A DNA stretch of 64,000 nt from Dehalococcoidia bacterium UBA6627 (GTDB lineage Bacteria; Chloroflexota; Dehalococcoidia; UBA2979): assembly GCA_002455955.1 (NCBI GenBank), contig DKLZ01000075.1, forward strand, positions 21,375 to 85,374, in the 5' to 3' direction. Made by a program: the position numbers and the translations under genes. Below are positions 44,796 through 53,874 of this stretch, one piece after another. The notes under the pieces are model-generated. The model worked only from the letters and a program-made list of their open reading frames with translations. It was not told where the DNA came from and ran no database searches. Numbering within the stretch: position 1 is the stretch's first letter; each line of letters begins with the position of its first letter.

Positions 44796-45548
44796 ATGAA
44801 ATTAGAAGCAGTCAAGACAATCGGTGTACTCGGTGGCGGTGTGATGGGTGGCGGCATTGCCCAAGTCACGGCGCTCGCAGGATTTGACGTGGTGGTGCGC
44901 GATCTAACTCAGGAGCTAATTGACCAGACGCACGACGCAATCTTCGAAAGCCGCTGGGGCATGAAACGAGCTGTCGAAATCGGAAAGCTCGAATTCGACC
45001 AAGTATCGGAAGCAATACCAAGAATTTCTTTCAGCACTGATGTCGCCGCTCTCTCGAGCTGTGATTTCATTATCGAAGCTGTGCCCGAGAAACTTGAACT
45101 AAAACAAAAAATCTTTCAAGAACTAGATGCGATTGTGAAACCAGAAGCGATCTTCACTTCTAATACATCAGGATTCGTAATCGCAGATATCGCCCGTGAT
45201 GTATCCGATTCACGCAAGACATTGTTCGCCGGTATGCATTTCTCGAATCCAGTACCCACGATGAAGATGTGCGAAGTTATCTACACACCTGAGACCTCCG
45301 AGGAAACCATTGAAACAGTTAGTGGTGTGGGTGAACGGGCAGGGAAAGCGATCTCCATGGTGCAAGACGCACCAGGTACTTATGGATTCCTGCTCAACCG
45401 GATCTTTGCAGCTGCGAGACGTGAAGCAGATCTAATTGTCGATGCGGGAATTGCCTCTGAAGAGGACATCGACAAGGCAATGATCACAGGGCGGAACTGG
45501 CCTGCTGGCTTCTATGGAGACCGTGGTGGTATCGGGAAACAGTGGTAG
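44796..45548 (+). CDS. 3-hydroxyacyl-CoA dehydrogenase family protein (short C-terminus)
   Basis: A 250-residue NAD-dependent enzyme. It has the Rossmann motif GVLGGGVMGGGIAQ, the active-site Ser in SNTSGFVIADIA, the catalytic His and Asn in GMHFSNPVP, and a Glu in CEVI. It ends with NWPAGFYGDRGGIGKQW, where relatives have PxGP and about 50 more residues, so the helical dimerisation domain is short. It may be a compact subfamily, since the next bases do not continue the homology. AAAGGAAACC precedes the ATG. Confidence 0.85.
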   Translation: MKLEAVKTIGVLGGGVMGGGIAQVTALAGFDVVVRDLTQELIDQTHDAIFESRWGMKRAVEIGKLEFDQVSEAIPRISFSTDVAALSSCDFIIEAVPEKLELKQKIFQELDAIVKPEAIFTSNTSGFVIADIARDVSDSRKTLFAGMHFSNPVPTMKMCEVIYTPETSEETIETVSGVGERAGKAISMVQDAPGTYGFLLNRIFAAARREADLIVDAGIASEEDIDKAMITGRNWPAGFYGDRGGIGKQW

Positions 45549-45608
45549 ACCACGCTACTGAACCTCACAGACACTGATCTACTTGAGCAGCAGACACCAA
45601 CAACCCTT

Positions 45609-46424
45609 CTACTCAAGTAGTTGAGCTGGCTCAAGAGCGAATTCTGCAATCATCTCGTCAGCATAGGTAATCCGACCTGAAAGTTCTTCGGCTGAACTGT
45701 AGGAAAGGCGAAGGCATGCCTCTGCCATATCTTCTACAGGAGTAACCCGATCTCGATTAGAGTCGTTGATCAGTTTGTGATAGACAACTCCAGGCGTTGC
45801 TACTAAACCCGGAGAAATAACGTTGACACTCACGTTATCAGCGTAGACCTCGGAAGCGAGTCCAGTGGTAAAGCGCTCTAGTGCGGCCTTCCCCATCCCG
45901 TAAACGGTGCCACCTCTTCCAGCGACAGTTACGTCTGGATGAATTGCAGCGTGGGAAGAAATGTTGACAATCCATCCGGTCTTGCGCGCACGCATCGCCG
46001 GCAGCACAAGTTGAGACAAATGAAACGGTGCGTAGACTTGCACCTCATTCATCAGCATATAGCGGCGCTCTGGAAAATCTACAACCGGGATAAAGAAGGT
46101 CACCGCCGCATTGTTTACCAGAATATCAACCGGTCCGTAGGTACTCTCAGTCATTTTGATCAGGTCTTCACGATCTTCCCGACTGGCGAGGTCTGCTCTG
46201 ACGGCAACAGCTTCTCCCCCAGCATCATTGATCCGCTTAACGACACTGTTGATACTGCCAGATAAAGGATGGTCACCTTCCTCAACAGTGCGTGCGGAAA
46301 CGACTACATGAGCACCCTCCTGGGCATAACGCAGAGCAATCGCCTCACCAATCCCGCGAGAAGCGCCAGTAACTACGGCAACTTTGCCAGCTAACAAACC
46401 ATTACTGTTGATCGATGCAGGCAT
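45609..46424 (-). CDS. SDR-family oxidoreductase
   Basis: A 271-residue classical SDR. It has TGASRGIG near residue 17, NNAA, the catalytic Ser in ISSHAA, and the YxxxK pair as YGMGK. AGGAGT precedes ATG 46424, so I reject an in-frame start at 46526. It converges with the 3-hydroxyacyl-CoA dehydrogenase gene, so it may act on related CoA esters or alcohols. Substrate unknown. Confidence 0.9.
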   Translation of the reverse strand: MPASINSNGLLAGKVAVVTGASRGIGEAIALRYAQEGAHVVVSARTVEEGDHPLSGSINSVVKRINDAGGEAVAVRADLASREDREDLIKMTESTYGPVDILVNNAAVTFFIPVVDFPERRYMLMNEVQVYAPFHLSQLVLPAMRARKTGWIVNISSHAAIHPDVTVAGRGGTVYGMGKAALERFTTGLASEVYADNVSVNVISPGLVATPGVVYHKLINDSNRDRVTPVEDMAEACLRLSYSSAEELSGRITYADEMIAEFALEPAQLLE

Positions 46425-46765
46425 GCAGATACTCCTGTGTGTTCGTGTAGGAACGCAAAGGTCAGCGTTCTTTTGACACCTTCTATAACACGTAGCTCCG
46501 GATCTGTAGTGAAATGTCGTAGTCAAAACTCAAGTCTCCTCGGGTCGAGTCGGTTTTTGAACCAAGCTAATGAGACCTACAGCAACGATGACTAGGTCAG
46601 CACTATGAGAAATGATCCGTCTTAGTCACCAACATGCTCGAAATAAAGCACCGGGAGTAATGGCTGTTTTCAATCTGCTCTCGCCAATACCCATAAGAAA
46701 GACGAGCCATAATCAGTGTTCCCAACCAGATCCGCATAACCGCCCAAGCAGAAAATCAAGCTACG

Positions 46766-48004
46766 ATGCTCAGAATGATGCACTCGGCTGAACGCGTCGA
46801 AGGTACGATTCGCCAGTGGCGCAACCTAGTGCTTCTTGCTCTAGCTGAGCTACTTGGCATGACACTCTGGTTCAGCTCTTCAGCGGTTGGTCCTAGTATC
46901 CAAGACGATTGGGACCTGTCCTCTGCTAGTGCAGCTGGGCTAATTATGGCTGTTCAAATTGGCTTTGTAGTAGGCACATTCACTAGTGGCATATTCAACC
47001 TTCCTGACAGGATCAGCAGTAGAAAACTTTTTGCAATAAGCGTTGCTTTGGGTGCTGTATCTAATATTTGCTTCACCACGATCGCAGATGGACTTTCAAC
47101 AGGAATTGTTTTCCGATTCATAACAGGAATCTTTCTCGCCGGAGTCTATCCACCAGGCATCAAGATAGCCGCCTCTTGGACACAAAAGCATCGCGGCGTA
47201 GCTGTCGGTCTGCTGGTAGGTGCACTCACTATAGGATCTGCATCTCCTCATCTAATCCGTTCAATAATTGATTTCGACTGGCAGTACGTCGTTCTCGTTT
47301 CATCTGGATTAGGTTTCGCCGGGGGACTTATCGTGCTCCTGCTCGTAGAAGAAGGACCCTTCTCGGCATCTGGAGCGAAATTTGACCCGCGATTCATAAT
47401 CCGAATGGTCAAAACACCAGCGCTTCGTCTCGCTAATCTCGGATACCTAGGTCACATGTGGGAGCTCTACGCGATGTGGACTTGGATCCCCGTGTTCTTG
47501 CATGAATTGTTAATTGCCAAAGGAGGAACAGCAACTGATGCGAGCATTCTCACGTTTTGTGTAATTGCTGCCGGTGGTGCAAGCTGCGTCGGTGCAGGTG
47601 TCGTGGCAGATCGCTGGGGTCGAACGGCCACCACGAGCACACTCATGGCCATAAGCGGGGGCTCGGCCATAGCAGCTGGTTTGCTGCACGGTGCTCCGCT
47701 TCCACTCATCATCCCTGTGCTATTTATTTGGGGACTAACAATCATCGCAGATTCAGCACAGTTCTCTGCTGCAATATCCGAACTCAGTCCCCCGGAATAC
47801 GTTGGATCCGCACTAACACTTCAAACAAGTATGGGTTTTCTACTCACTCTGGGATCAATCCAATTAGTACCACTGATAACAGCCTCGATGGGTTGGACTG
47901 GTGCGTTTTTACTGCTCGCAATTGGACCTGTCGTCGGGATAGTAGCAATGATTGGACTGCGACAACTCCCTGAGTCACTCGCATGTGCCAACGGCAAGCG
48001 TTAG
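46766..48004 (+). CDS. Major facilitator superfamily transporter
   Basis: A 412-residue protein with 12 predicted helices. The loop after helix 2 is FNLPDRISSRKLF, a weak form of the MFS A motif; an A-like motif also follows helix 8 (VVADRWGRTATTS). A central break near residue 200 divides two six-helix halves. It most likely exports or imports an organic acid or small drug-like molecule; the direction is not evident. Confidence 0.88.
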   Translation: MLRMMHSAERVEGTIRQWRNLVLLALAELLGMTLWFSSSAVGPSIQDDWDLSSASAAGLIMAVQIGFVVGTFTSGIFNLPDRISSRKLFAISVALGAVSNICFTTIADGLSTGIVFRFITGIFLAGVYPPGIKIAASWTQKHRGVAVGLLVGALTIGSASPHLIRSIIDFDWQYVVLVSSGLGFAGGLIVLLLVEEGPFSASGAKFDPRFIIRMVKTPALRLANLGYLGHMWELYAMWTWIPVFLHELLIAKGGTATDASILTFCVIAAGGASCVGAGVVADRWGRTATTSTLMAISGGSAIAAGLLHGAPLPLIIPVLFIWGLTIIADSAQFSAAISELSPPEYVGSALTLQTSMGFLLTLGSIQLVPLITASMGWTGAFLLLAIGPVVGIVAMIGLRQLPESLACANGKR

Positions 48005-48173
48005 CTAATCGTAGAATCCGGAAGTACGCGAATCGGAGCAGACATTTCCTGAGGAAAAGCTCCTCGGTAACGAGGACCTAGCCTCCGTGTAGCAACGACA
48101 CTACCTTGCATCCCAGAAATTAACCTGAAGGCGAAAAGCTACTGTCCTCGATATGCTAGTGCACCTAAACTGA

Positions 48174-48197
48174 AGTTGGACTCCAAAAAGTCCAACT
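48174..48197. terminator. Hairpin between the MFS and SDR genes
   Basis: AGTTGGACT (48174-48182) pairs exactly with AGTCCAACT (48189-48197) around CCAAAA. There is no T-run. It lies about 170 bases after the MFS stop and 79 bases before the SDR start, so it may be a terminator or a leader structure. Confidence 0.4.
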
Positions 48198-48275
48198 CAA
48201 CGTAACCAAAACTCTCGCAGTCAATCGTCACAACGCGAATGACTCCGAGATCGACACCAGATCAGGGGGTATAGA

Positions 48276-49187
48276 ATGGCGAATCGACTCGAGGGAAAAG
48301 TAGCAATCGTGACAGGGGCCGGGCGTGGCATCGGTCGCGGCGAGGCACTTGCCTTAGCGAAAGAGGGTGCAGCAGTAATCGTTAACGACCTGGGGGTATC
48401 AACAGCCGGAGAAGGCTCTGATGTCAGCCCTGCACAGGAGGTAGTTAACGAAATAGAAGCTTCTGGTGGTAAAGCCATAGCCAACTACATGGACGTCACC
48501 AACTACGAAGCTTCAAGTGAAATCGTCAAGGAAGCTCTCGATACCTACGGTCAGCTTGACATCGTCGTAAACAACGCCGGAATACTCCGTGACCGGATGG
48601 TATTCAACATGACTGAGGATGAGTGGGATGCGGTTGTCGCAGTCCATCTCAAGGGTACATTCAACATCAGTAAACATGCCGCCGTTTTGTTCAGGCAGCA
48701 GCGTTCTGGAAGATTCATTAATACCGGTTCCGAGTCCGGTCTGGGCGCACCAGGACAACCCAACTACGCAGCAGCGAAAGAAGGAATTGTCGGGTTGACG
48801 CGCTCTCTTGCTGCCGCTATGTCTCGCTATGACTGCACCGCCAACGCAATTCGACCGCGCGCTGCAACACGGATGACGCTATCCCCTGAAATGGAAGCTG
48901 CAAGACAGGCTCGTATCGCACGAGGTGAAGCACGCGACAATGACGAAGAGGGCGGTGGCATGGCCGCACTTGATCCCAACGTGGTCGGCATGCTGGTCTC
49001 GTATCTCGCCTCGGATGAAGCTCAGAATATTAATGGCGGCGATTTCCTAGTCGGTGGGAATGAAATCGGCATGTTCTCCATGCCAACACTAGTAGGACGG
49101 GTTTTCGCAACCGGTGCAGTTTGGGAGCATGACGAAGTATGGGAACGCTTCCCGGAGACCATCGGTAAGATCGCAGCAACCGACTAG
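48276..49187 (+). CDS. SDR-family oxidoreductase (MFE-2/hydroxyacyl-CoA dehydrogenase-like)
   Basis: A 303-residue SDR with TGAGRGIGRGEALALA at the N-terminus, NNAG in VVNNAGILRDRM, the Ser in INTGSESG, and YxxxK as YAAAK. The RDRM stretch and the insertion at NAIRPRAATRM resemble the (3R)-hydroxyacyl-CoA dehydrogenase domain of multifunctional enzyme 2. It leads a short plus-strand operon with the dienelactone hydrolase-like gene. Confidence 0.9.
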   Translation: MANRLEGKVAIVTGAGRGIGRGEALALAKEGAAVIVNDLGVSTAGEGSDVSPAQEVVNEIEASGGKAIANYMDVTNYEASSEIVKEALDTYGQLDIVVNNAGILRDRMVFNMTEDEWDAVVAVHLKGTFNISKHAAVLFRQQRSGRFINTGSESGLGAPGQPNYAAAKEGIVGLTRSLAAAMSRYDCTANAIRPRAATRMTLSPEMEAARQARIARGEARDNDEEGGGMAALDPNVVGMLVSYLASDEAQNINGGDFLVGGNEIGMFSMPTLVGRVFATGAVWEHDEVWERFPETIGKIAATD

Positions 49188-49261
49188 GATCAGAGTTAAA
49201 AAAGGACGGTAGCCAACAATTCCAGAACGTCGATCAAAGGAAATCACAGCAGGAGGGCTGA

Positions 49262-50011
49262 GTGACATACCGCAGTATGAAAGCGGGAGTTGTAACTTTC
49301 CAAGGGCATAACAATGACGAGGTACAAGCCTACCTCGCTCAGCCTGAGGAGAGCGCTCCTATAGGTGGCGTGATCTTGCTTCATCACATGCCTGGCTGGG
49401 ATGAAAGCTCAATCGAAATGACGAGGAAGTTAGCTCATTACGGATATAACGCGATTTGTCCAGACCTTTTTCATCGCTTTGGCGAAGGTGAACCGGACGA
49501 GGTCGCTGCTGTCGCTCGATCTCAGGGAGGTAAAGCTGACGATGAGGCTGTCGGTGACACTGATGGAGCTGCAACTTATCTCCGCGAGTTAGCCAACAGT
49601 AACGGCAAAGTCGGCATTATCGGTTTCTGCTCAGGTGGTCGCCAAGTCGTTCTCGTCGCATCACACCTCGATACCATTGATGCCGCTGTCGACTGTTGGG
49701 GCGGCGGTGTGATCGCGGGCGGGAAATGGACGATCAGTGAAAGTCGTCCAGTAGCTCCGATCGACCTGACCGATAATCTCAATACTCCACTGCTCGGAAT
49801 TTTTGGTAATGACGATCCAAGCCCGACACCGGAAGAGGTCAATCAGCACGAACAAGCCTTAAAGGATGCGGGCAAGACTTATGAATTCCATCGTTACGAT
49901 GGTGCCGGACATGGATTCTTTGACTTTGATAAGCCCGCTTATCGACCGGAACAAGCCCAAGCCGCATGGGGAGAAATCTTTAAGTGGTACGGCACATATC
50001 TGTCGTCTTGA
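49262..50011 (+). CDS. Dienelactone hydrolase family protein
   Basis: A 249-residue alpha/beta hydrolase. The nucleophile is Cys in GFCSGGR (the family standard), with a candidate Asp in NDDPSP and His in GAGHGFFDF. The start is GTG 49262 with GGAGGG upstream. It follows an SDR by 74 bases and is followed by a DUF6295 gene. It likely hydrolyses a lactone or ester in aromatic or other ring catabolism. Confidence 0.92.
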   Translation: MTYRSMKAGVVTFQGHNNDEVQAYLAQPEESAPIGGVILLHHMPGWDESSIEMTRKLAHYGYNAICPDLFHRFGEGEPDEVAAVARSQGGKADDEAVGDTDGAATYLRELANSNGKVGIIGFCSGGRQVVLVASHLDTIDAAVDCWGGGVIAGGKWTISESRPVAPIDLTDNLNTPLLGIFGNDDPSPTPEEVNQHEQALKDAGKTYEFHRYDGAGHGFFDFDKPAYRPEQAQAAWGEIFKWYGTYLSS

Positions 50012-50050
50012 GCTGCTAACGGATAATGCCCGAGAATGAGGAGTGAGCCG

Positions 50051-50323
50051 ATGTGTAATTGGATCGTCGAAAAAGCCGAGATGAAGGGGTCCGGAAAAGG
50101 ACCTGAAGGCTGGTTCGACGTAAATCAAGCCAACGTTTACTTCGATCACCCATATCATGCTCCGATGGACCATTCACTGATCATCGACTTTGTCGAGACT
50201 CCGAATCAGGTTGGGAACCGTGTAGCAGTTGAGTTGAGTGAAGAGTCAGCACGGCGCTTAGTCACAAGTATTCTTGCTGCCTTAGAATCAGGCACAAACA
50301 GCCACATGGCAGTAGTAACCTAG
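50051..50323 (+). CDS. DUF6295-family protein
   Basis: A 90-residue protein beginning MCNWIVEKAEMKGSGKGPEG, with FDHPYHAPMDHSLIIDFV and the end LSEESARRLVTSILAALESG. This pattern fits the uncharacterised DUF6295 family, as I remember it. The start is ATG 50051, 5 bases after GAGGAG. It follows the dienelactone hydrolase in one operon. Conserved His and Asp in the DHP/MDH blocks may bind a ligand or metal. Confidence 0.72.
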   Translation: MCNWIVEKAEMKGSGKGPEGWFDVNQANVYFDHPYHAPMDHSLIIDFVETPNQVGNRVAVELSEESARRLVTSILAALESGTNSHMAVVT

Positions 50324-50405
50324 CTCTAATCTAGAAAGTAACTTGGCCGGGAACAACGCACATTCATTCATCAGAGCCACTACCGAAAGTAAGGCAAAGC
50401 CGCTG

Positions 50406-50600
50406 ATGCCAGTTGCGCGATGCGAGTTCTGTTCCGTTCAACCTCTTCGTGAAGTGGCAGTCTCACGCTGGCGTGACAACCCTGAGGATCGGGAACGTCT
50501 CACGATATCGCTATGCGCAAAGCATTTGCGACGCGTAACGAAAGCCGGACCAAAAGGCCATAAACACCTTGGGCAATCTTACAAAGCCGGATTCTGGTAG
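50406..50600 (+). CDS. Small Cys-containing protein
   Basis: A 64-residue basic protein with a CEFC pair at the N-terminus and Cys-x2-His (LCAKHLRRV) in the middle, which together could form one zinc site. No family named. ATG 50406 has only a weak GCAAAG-like leader; the frame is also open from 50343. It follows the DUF6295 gene on the same strand and is likely co-transcribed. Confidence 0.5.
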   Translation: MPVARCEFCSVQPLREVAVSRWRDNPEDRERLTISLCAKHLRRVTKAGPKGHKHLGQSYKAGFW

Positions 50601-50733
50601 CAACTTCAAACGTCTCACCCGCAACCCACCTTTGCGCAATGGCTTGAACAAACTAAGTAGCACTATCCGAAGATGGCAAGTCTTTCTCAGGCATGTTTTC
50701 AACAAAACGAAAGACTCGATATCGTTTCCTGCT

Positions 50734-51615
50734 TTATGGCCTTACCAACGGTTGCGGAGGTGGTGGGTTCGTTCCAGCAATAATGTGATCGGTTCGCGAA
50801 CGGATGCGATCAAGGGGGACATCAGGGGTGAGGATCCAGAATTGCTCCTCGCGAATCGCGCCAAGCACCTGTTCAGCGACCTGAGCAGGTGGGAGACCAT
50901 GAGCAAAGTGAGCATCCCCTTCGGCGATACGTCTTTCGATCTCCTTGGGCGATGGCTGCTCACCATCACCCCACAAGTTGTTGGGGCGGTTTCGCCCCGA
51001 AGAGAAGATTCGCGTGTTAATGATGCCCGGGCACAGAACTGACGCATGTACTTTAGCGCCGCGCTCATTCAGTTGGAAAAATAACGACTCGGATATCCTA
51101 ACCACGGAATGCTTCGTTGCGCCGTAGATACCTGCTGTTGAACCAGCCGCTAAGCCAGCCATGGATGCAGTGTTGACCACATGCCCTGGTTCATCCTGCT
51201 TGAGCATAATGGGAAGAAAAGTACGGATCCCATACAACACTCCAAAGACGTTTATGCCAAACGTCCAATCCCATAAATCTGCCGATTGCTCCCAAAGAGG
51301 CGTGTCCCGGTCGCGCACAAAGTCGAGGTCGCCTGCAACCCCGGCGTTGTTACACAACACGTGCACCCCTCCGTAGGCATCGAGAGTCGCGTCAGCAAGT
51401 GCCTGTACCTGATCTGATTTGGACACATCAGCTACAACTCCAGTGACTTCCAACTCTCGCTGCCTCAAATCAGCTACCGCCTTATTCAGCGCCGGTTCCT
51501 CGACGTCTGACAGAACAACTCTCATCCCTTCTTCAGCAAATCGTTCGGCAAATGCATACCCCATACCGGATGCAGCACCAGTAACAACCGCCACTTTGCC
51601 ATCGAAAGCTTGCAT
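50734..51615 (-). CDS. SDR-family oxidoreductase
   Basis: A 293-residue classical SDR with TGAASGMGYAFAERFAEEG, NNAG in LCNNAGVAGD, the Ser in VNTASMAGLAAG, and YxxxK as YGATK. The C-terminal part (after residue 230) is longer than the core. AGGAGCTCT precedes the ATG. Not clearly linked to neighbours. Substrate unknown. Confidence 0.9.
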   Translation of the reverse strand: MQAFDGKVAVVTGAASGMGYAFAERFAEEGMRVVLSDVEEPALNKAVADLRQRELEVTGVVADVSKSDQVQALADATLDAYGGVHVLCNNAGVAGDLDFVRDRDTPLWEQSADLWDWTFGINVFGVLYGIRTFLPIMLKQDEPGHVVNTASMAGLAAGSTAGIYGATKHSVVRISESLFFQLNERGAKVHASVLCPGIINTRIFSSGRNRPNNLWGDGEQPSPKEIERRIAEGDAHFAHGLPPAQVAEQVLGAIREEQFWILTPDVPLDRIRSRTDHIIAGTNPPPPQPLVRP

Positions 51616-51993
51616 TCAGAGCTCCTCTTCGTGCGTCAGAAGGAGATCATAGTCTACGAACTGAATCCTGTGCTCTTCATTTCAAGCTTATGGTACTAGC
51701 TTGCCGAATTCTCACGGCAAGCATCGATATCGAAAATCCGAAAGAAAAATTGGATAATTTTGTTTCCGCAAATGAACTCTTTACTATCCAATGAAATCTA
51801 ATCTCGGTTGTACTTGGTGCGCCGAGGCGAAGTGTCAGTTACGCTATGAAGGCTGGTCAATGATGATTAGCGTCTCTCAGTCCGCTTCTGGTTGTGTCAT
51901 CCGAACAACACGTCGAGCAACTGAGCATCCCCCGGTTGCCGCGTGCGCGCGGCGTATGTGCCGGCTCTAGTCCGGCGTGGAGTTCAAGTTTTT
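51616..51993. promoter_or_regulatory. Divergent intergenic region and long leader of the RRM gene
   Basis: A 378-base region between an SDR (minus) and the RRM protein (plus). The part nearest the RRM gene is GC-rich with short hairpins (CCGCG...CGCGG near 51940 and CCGGCTCTAGTCCGG near 51961). Such a structured leader could regulate translation with temperature, as known for cold-inducible RNA-binding proteins. This is inference. Confidence 0.4.
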
Positions 51994-52395
51994 ATGTCCC
52001 AGAGAATCTACGTAGGGAACCTTCCCTATTCATCCTCGGAGGAGGAAGTCGAGCAATTGTTCGGTCAGTACGGCGAGGTTATCTCGTGCGCGCTGCCGAC
52101 CGACCGCGAGACCGGCCGCCCGCGCGGCTTTGGCTTTGTCGAAATGTCGAATGAAGATGCAACGAAAGCTATTGAAGCTCTTGACGGTACCGATTTCGGT
52201 GGTCGATCACTAGCAGTAAGTGAAGCTCGTCCCCGTCAGGACCGCGGCCCGCGTGGCGGCGGTGGTGGCGGCGGCTACGGCGGCGGCGGCGGCGGCTACG
52301 GCGGCGGCGGCGGTGGCGGTGGCTACGGCGGTGGTGGCGGCGGCTACGGCGGCGGCGGCGGCGGCTACGGTGGCGGACGCGACCGACGCTACTAA
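51994..52395 (+). CDS. Glycine-rich RRM RNA-binding protein
   Basis: A 133-residue protein: one RRM at residues 1-80 with RNP2 (IYVGNL) and RNP1 (RGFGFVEM), then a C-terminal tail of GGGY-type repeats ending in RDRRY. This is the layout of cyanobacterial Rbp and plant GR-RBP proteins, which bind RNA and often respond to cold. The tail is almost pure GGC/GGT/TAC, far more GC-rich than neighbours. I use ATG 51994 since residue 2 begins the RRM. A clear terminator follows. Confidence 0.93.
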   Translation: MSQRIYVGNLPYSSSEEEVEQLFGQYGEVISCALPTDRETGRPRGFGFVEMSNEDATKAIEALDGTDFGGRSLAVSEARPRQDRGPRGGGGGGGYGGGGGGYGGGGGGGGYGGGGGGYGGGGGGYGGGRDRRY

Positions 52396-52485
52396 AAAGC
52401 AATATCAGGATACCTGAAACCGGAGCGCGGCATTCGCCGCCTATCGGATGGCATCGGCGTTCAGGAATAGCAATCTGATTTTGAC

Positions 52486-52521
52486 ATAGAGGGTCCGGTA
52501 TACCGGACCCTCTATCTTTTT
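52486..52521 (+). terminator. Rho-independent terminator after the RRM gene
   Basis: The 30-base perfect palindrome ATAGAGGGTCCGGTA / TACCGGACCCTCTAT (52486-52515) is followed by CTTTTT. The stem is very stable. It is 90 bases after the stop codon. Confidence 0.92.
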
Positions 52522-52854
52522 CCACAGATGACTCTCAGTTCTGCTGAGAGTTCATCTGAGACACCAATTCATTCTGAGAACTTGCTACGATCTCTCGAGA
52601 TAATCTGAAATTTCAGTCAGACACTAGGCATTAGGTTAAGGAAAGAGTTACGACATCCGAAGACAAATCTGACTTGCCACTCGTAGAGTTCGAACCAAGA
52701 TTCAAAACCGACGACCGAGAGCGCCAACAAAACGACACAATGCGACTGTCGAGAACAATACGAACCCCATCGGAAAACAGTCAAAGCGGAAATAGCAATA
52801 ATGGCCTGTAATCTATCTCATATAGCCACTATTCATAGGTAGGTGCAATGAACA
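52522..52854. other. Intergenic region before fructose-bisphosphate aldolase
   Basis: About 330 bases with no recognised gene or RNA. It presumably holds the promoter of the downstream aldolase, since the preceding terminator isolates it. Confidence 0.45.
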
Positions 52855-53745
52855 ATGAGTAACAAACAACAGCTTGAAAAAATCAGGAATGCGCACGGCT
52901 TCGTCGCTGCTTTGGACCAGAGTGGGGGCAGTACTCCACGCGCTCTGAGTCTGTATGGCATCGATGATGACGCGTACGCAAACGACGACGAGATGTTCTC
53001 TGCTATTCATGAAATGCGAACGCGCATCATCACTAGCCCAAGCTTCACTGGGGATCGCATTCTGGCTGCGATCCTTTTCGAGAACACGATAGACCGTGAA
53101 ATTAGAGGGAAAGGAAGTGCTCAGTACTTGTGGGACGAAAAGCAGATCGTGCCTGTGCTTAAGGTCGACAAAGGCCTTGCCGACGAAGAAAACGGAGCTC
53201 AGGTAATGAAACCAATTCCTAATCTCGAAAGCTTGCTCGAGCGAGGAAAGCAAAAAGGTATCTTCGGCACAAAGATGCGATCGGTGATCAAGCTAGCGAA
53301 CCCGCTCGGAATTAGTGCAATAGTGAGCCAGCAATTTGACATCGGGCGTCAAATATTGGAATCGGGTCTGATCCCGATCATTGAACCGGAAGTCGACATC
53401 CATAGTCCTGAAAAGAAGGCAGCCGAAAATCTGCTTAAGAACACGCTTCTCAGTCATCTCGACCTTCTCCAACCAGAACAACAGGTGATGCTGAAAATTA
53501 CCCTGCCAGAGGACAATCATCTCTACGATGAATTGATCAATCACCCACACGTACTAAAAGTGGTCGCACTTTCCGGTGGCTACAGTCGGGAAGAGGCTAA
53601 TGCGCGCCTATTAAGCTGCTCCGGCATAGTTGCCAGTTTTTCTCGTGCACTGACAGAAGGTCTATCGATAGAGCAGTCGGAAGAGGAATTTAACGAGATG
53701 CTTGATGCGTCTGTTGAAAGCATCTATCAATCCTCGAGAACCTAG
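52855..53745 (+). CDS. fda: Fructose-bisphosphate aldolase class I
   Basis: A 296-residue Schiff-base aldolase like the short staphylococcal enzyme. It shows FVAALDQSGGSTPRAL at the start, ILFENTID, PVLKVDKGL, MRSVIKLANP, IIEPEVDI, MLKITLPE (with the candidate Schiff-base Lys) and VVALSGGYSREEA. It cleaves or forms fructose-1,6-bisphosphate in glycolysis and gluconeogenesis. It appears monocistronic. Confidence 0.95.
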   Translation: MSNKQQLEKIRNAHGFVAALDQSGGSTPRALSLYGIDDDAYANDDEMFSAIHEMRTRIITSPSFTGDRILAAILFENTIDREIRGKGSAQYLWDEKQIVPVLKVDKGLADEENGAQVMKPIPNLESLLERGKQKGIFGTKMRSVIKLANPLGISAIVSQQFDIGRQILESGLIPIIEPEVDIHSPEKKAAENLLKNTLLSHLDLLQPEQQVMLKITLPEDNHLYDELINHPHVLKVVALSGGYSREEANARLLSCSGIVASFSRALTEGLSIEQSEEEFNEMLDASVESIYQSSRT

Positions 53746-53874
53746 CCATAGTACTGACAAGCAAAACGGTCTTAGCTAAGACAATTCAAACGAGATCAAT
53801 CCTCATCTAAGCTACGGCACGGTCCAAACAAATATGAGTTAAAACCATCAAAGTGGAAGCCCGAGGTTAAATCC

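Noticed and set aside
45579..45620. Inverted repeat CTACTTGAG/CTCAAGTAG between convergent genes
   Set aside because: Stem is 9 bp with a 24-base loop and no T-tract; weak support for a bidirectional terminator.
52169..52525. Arg/His-rich protein on the minus strand opposite the RRM gene
   Set aside because: It is the complement of the glycine-rich GGC/TAC tail and runs through the terminator; no ribosome-binding site.
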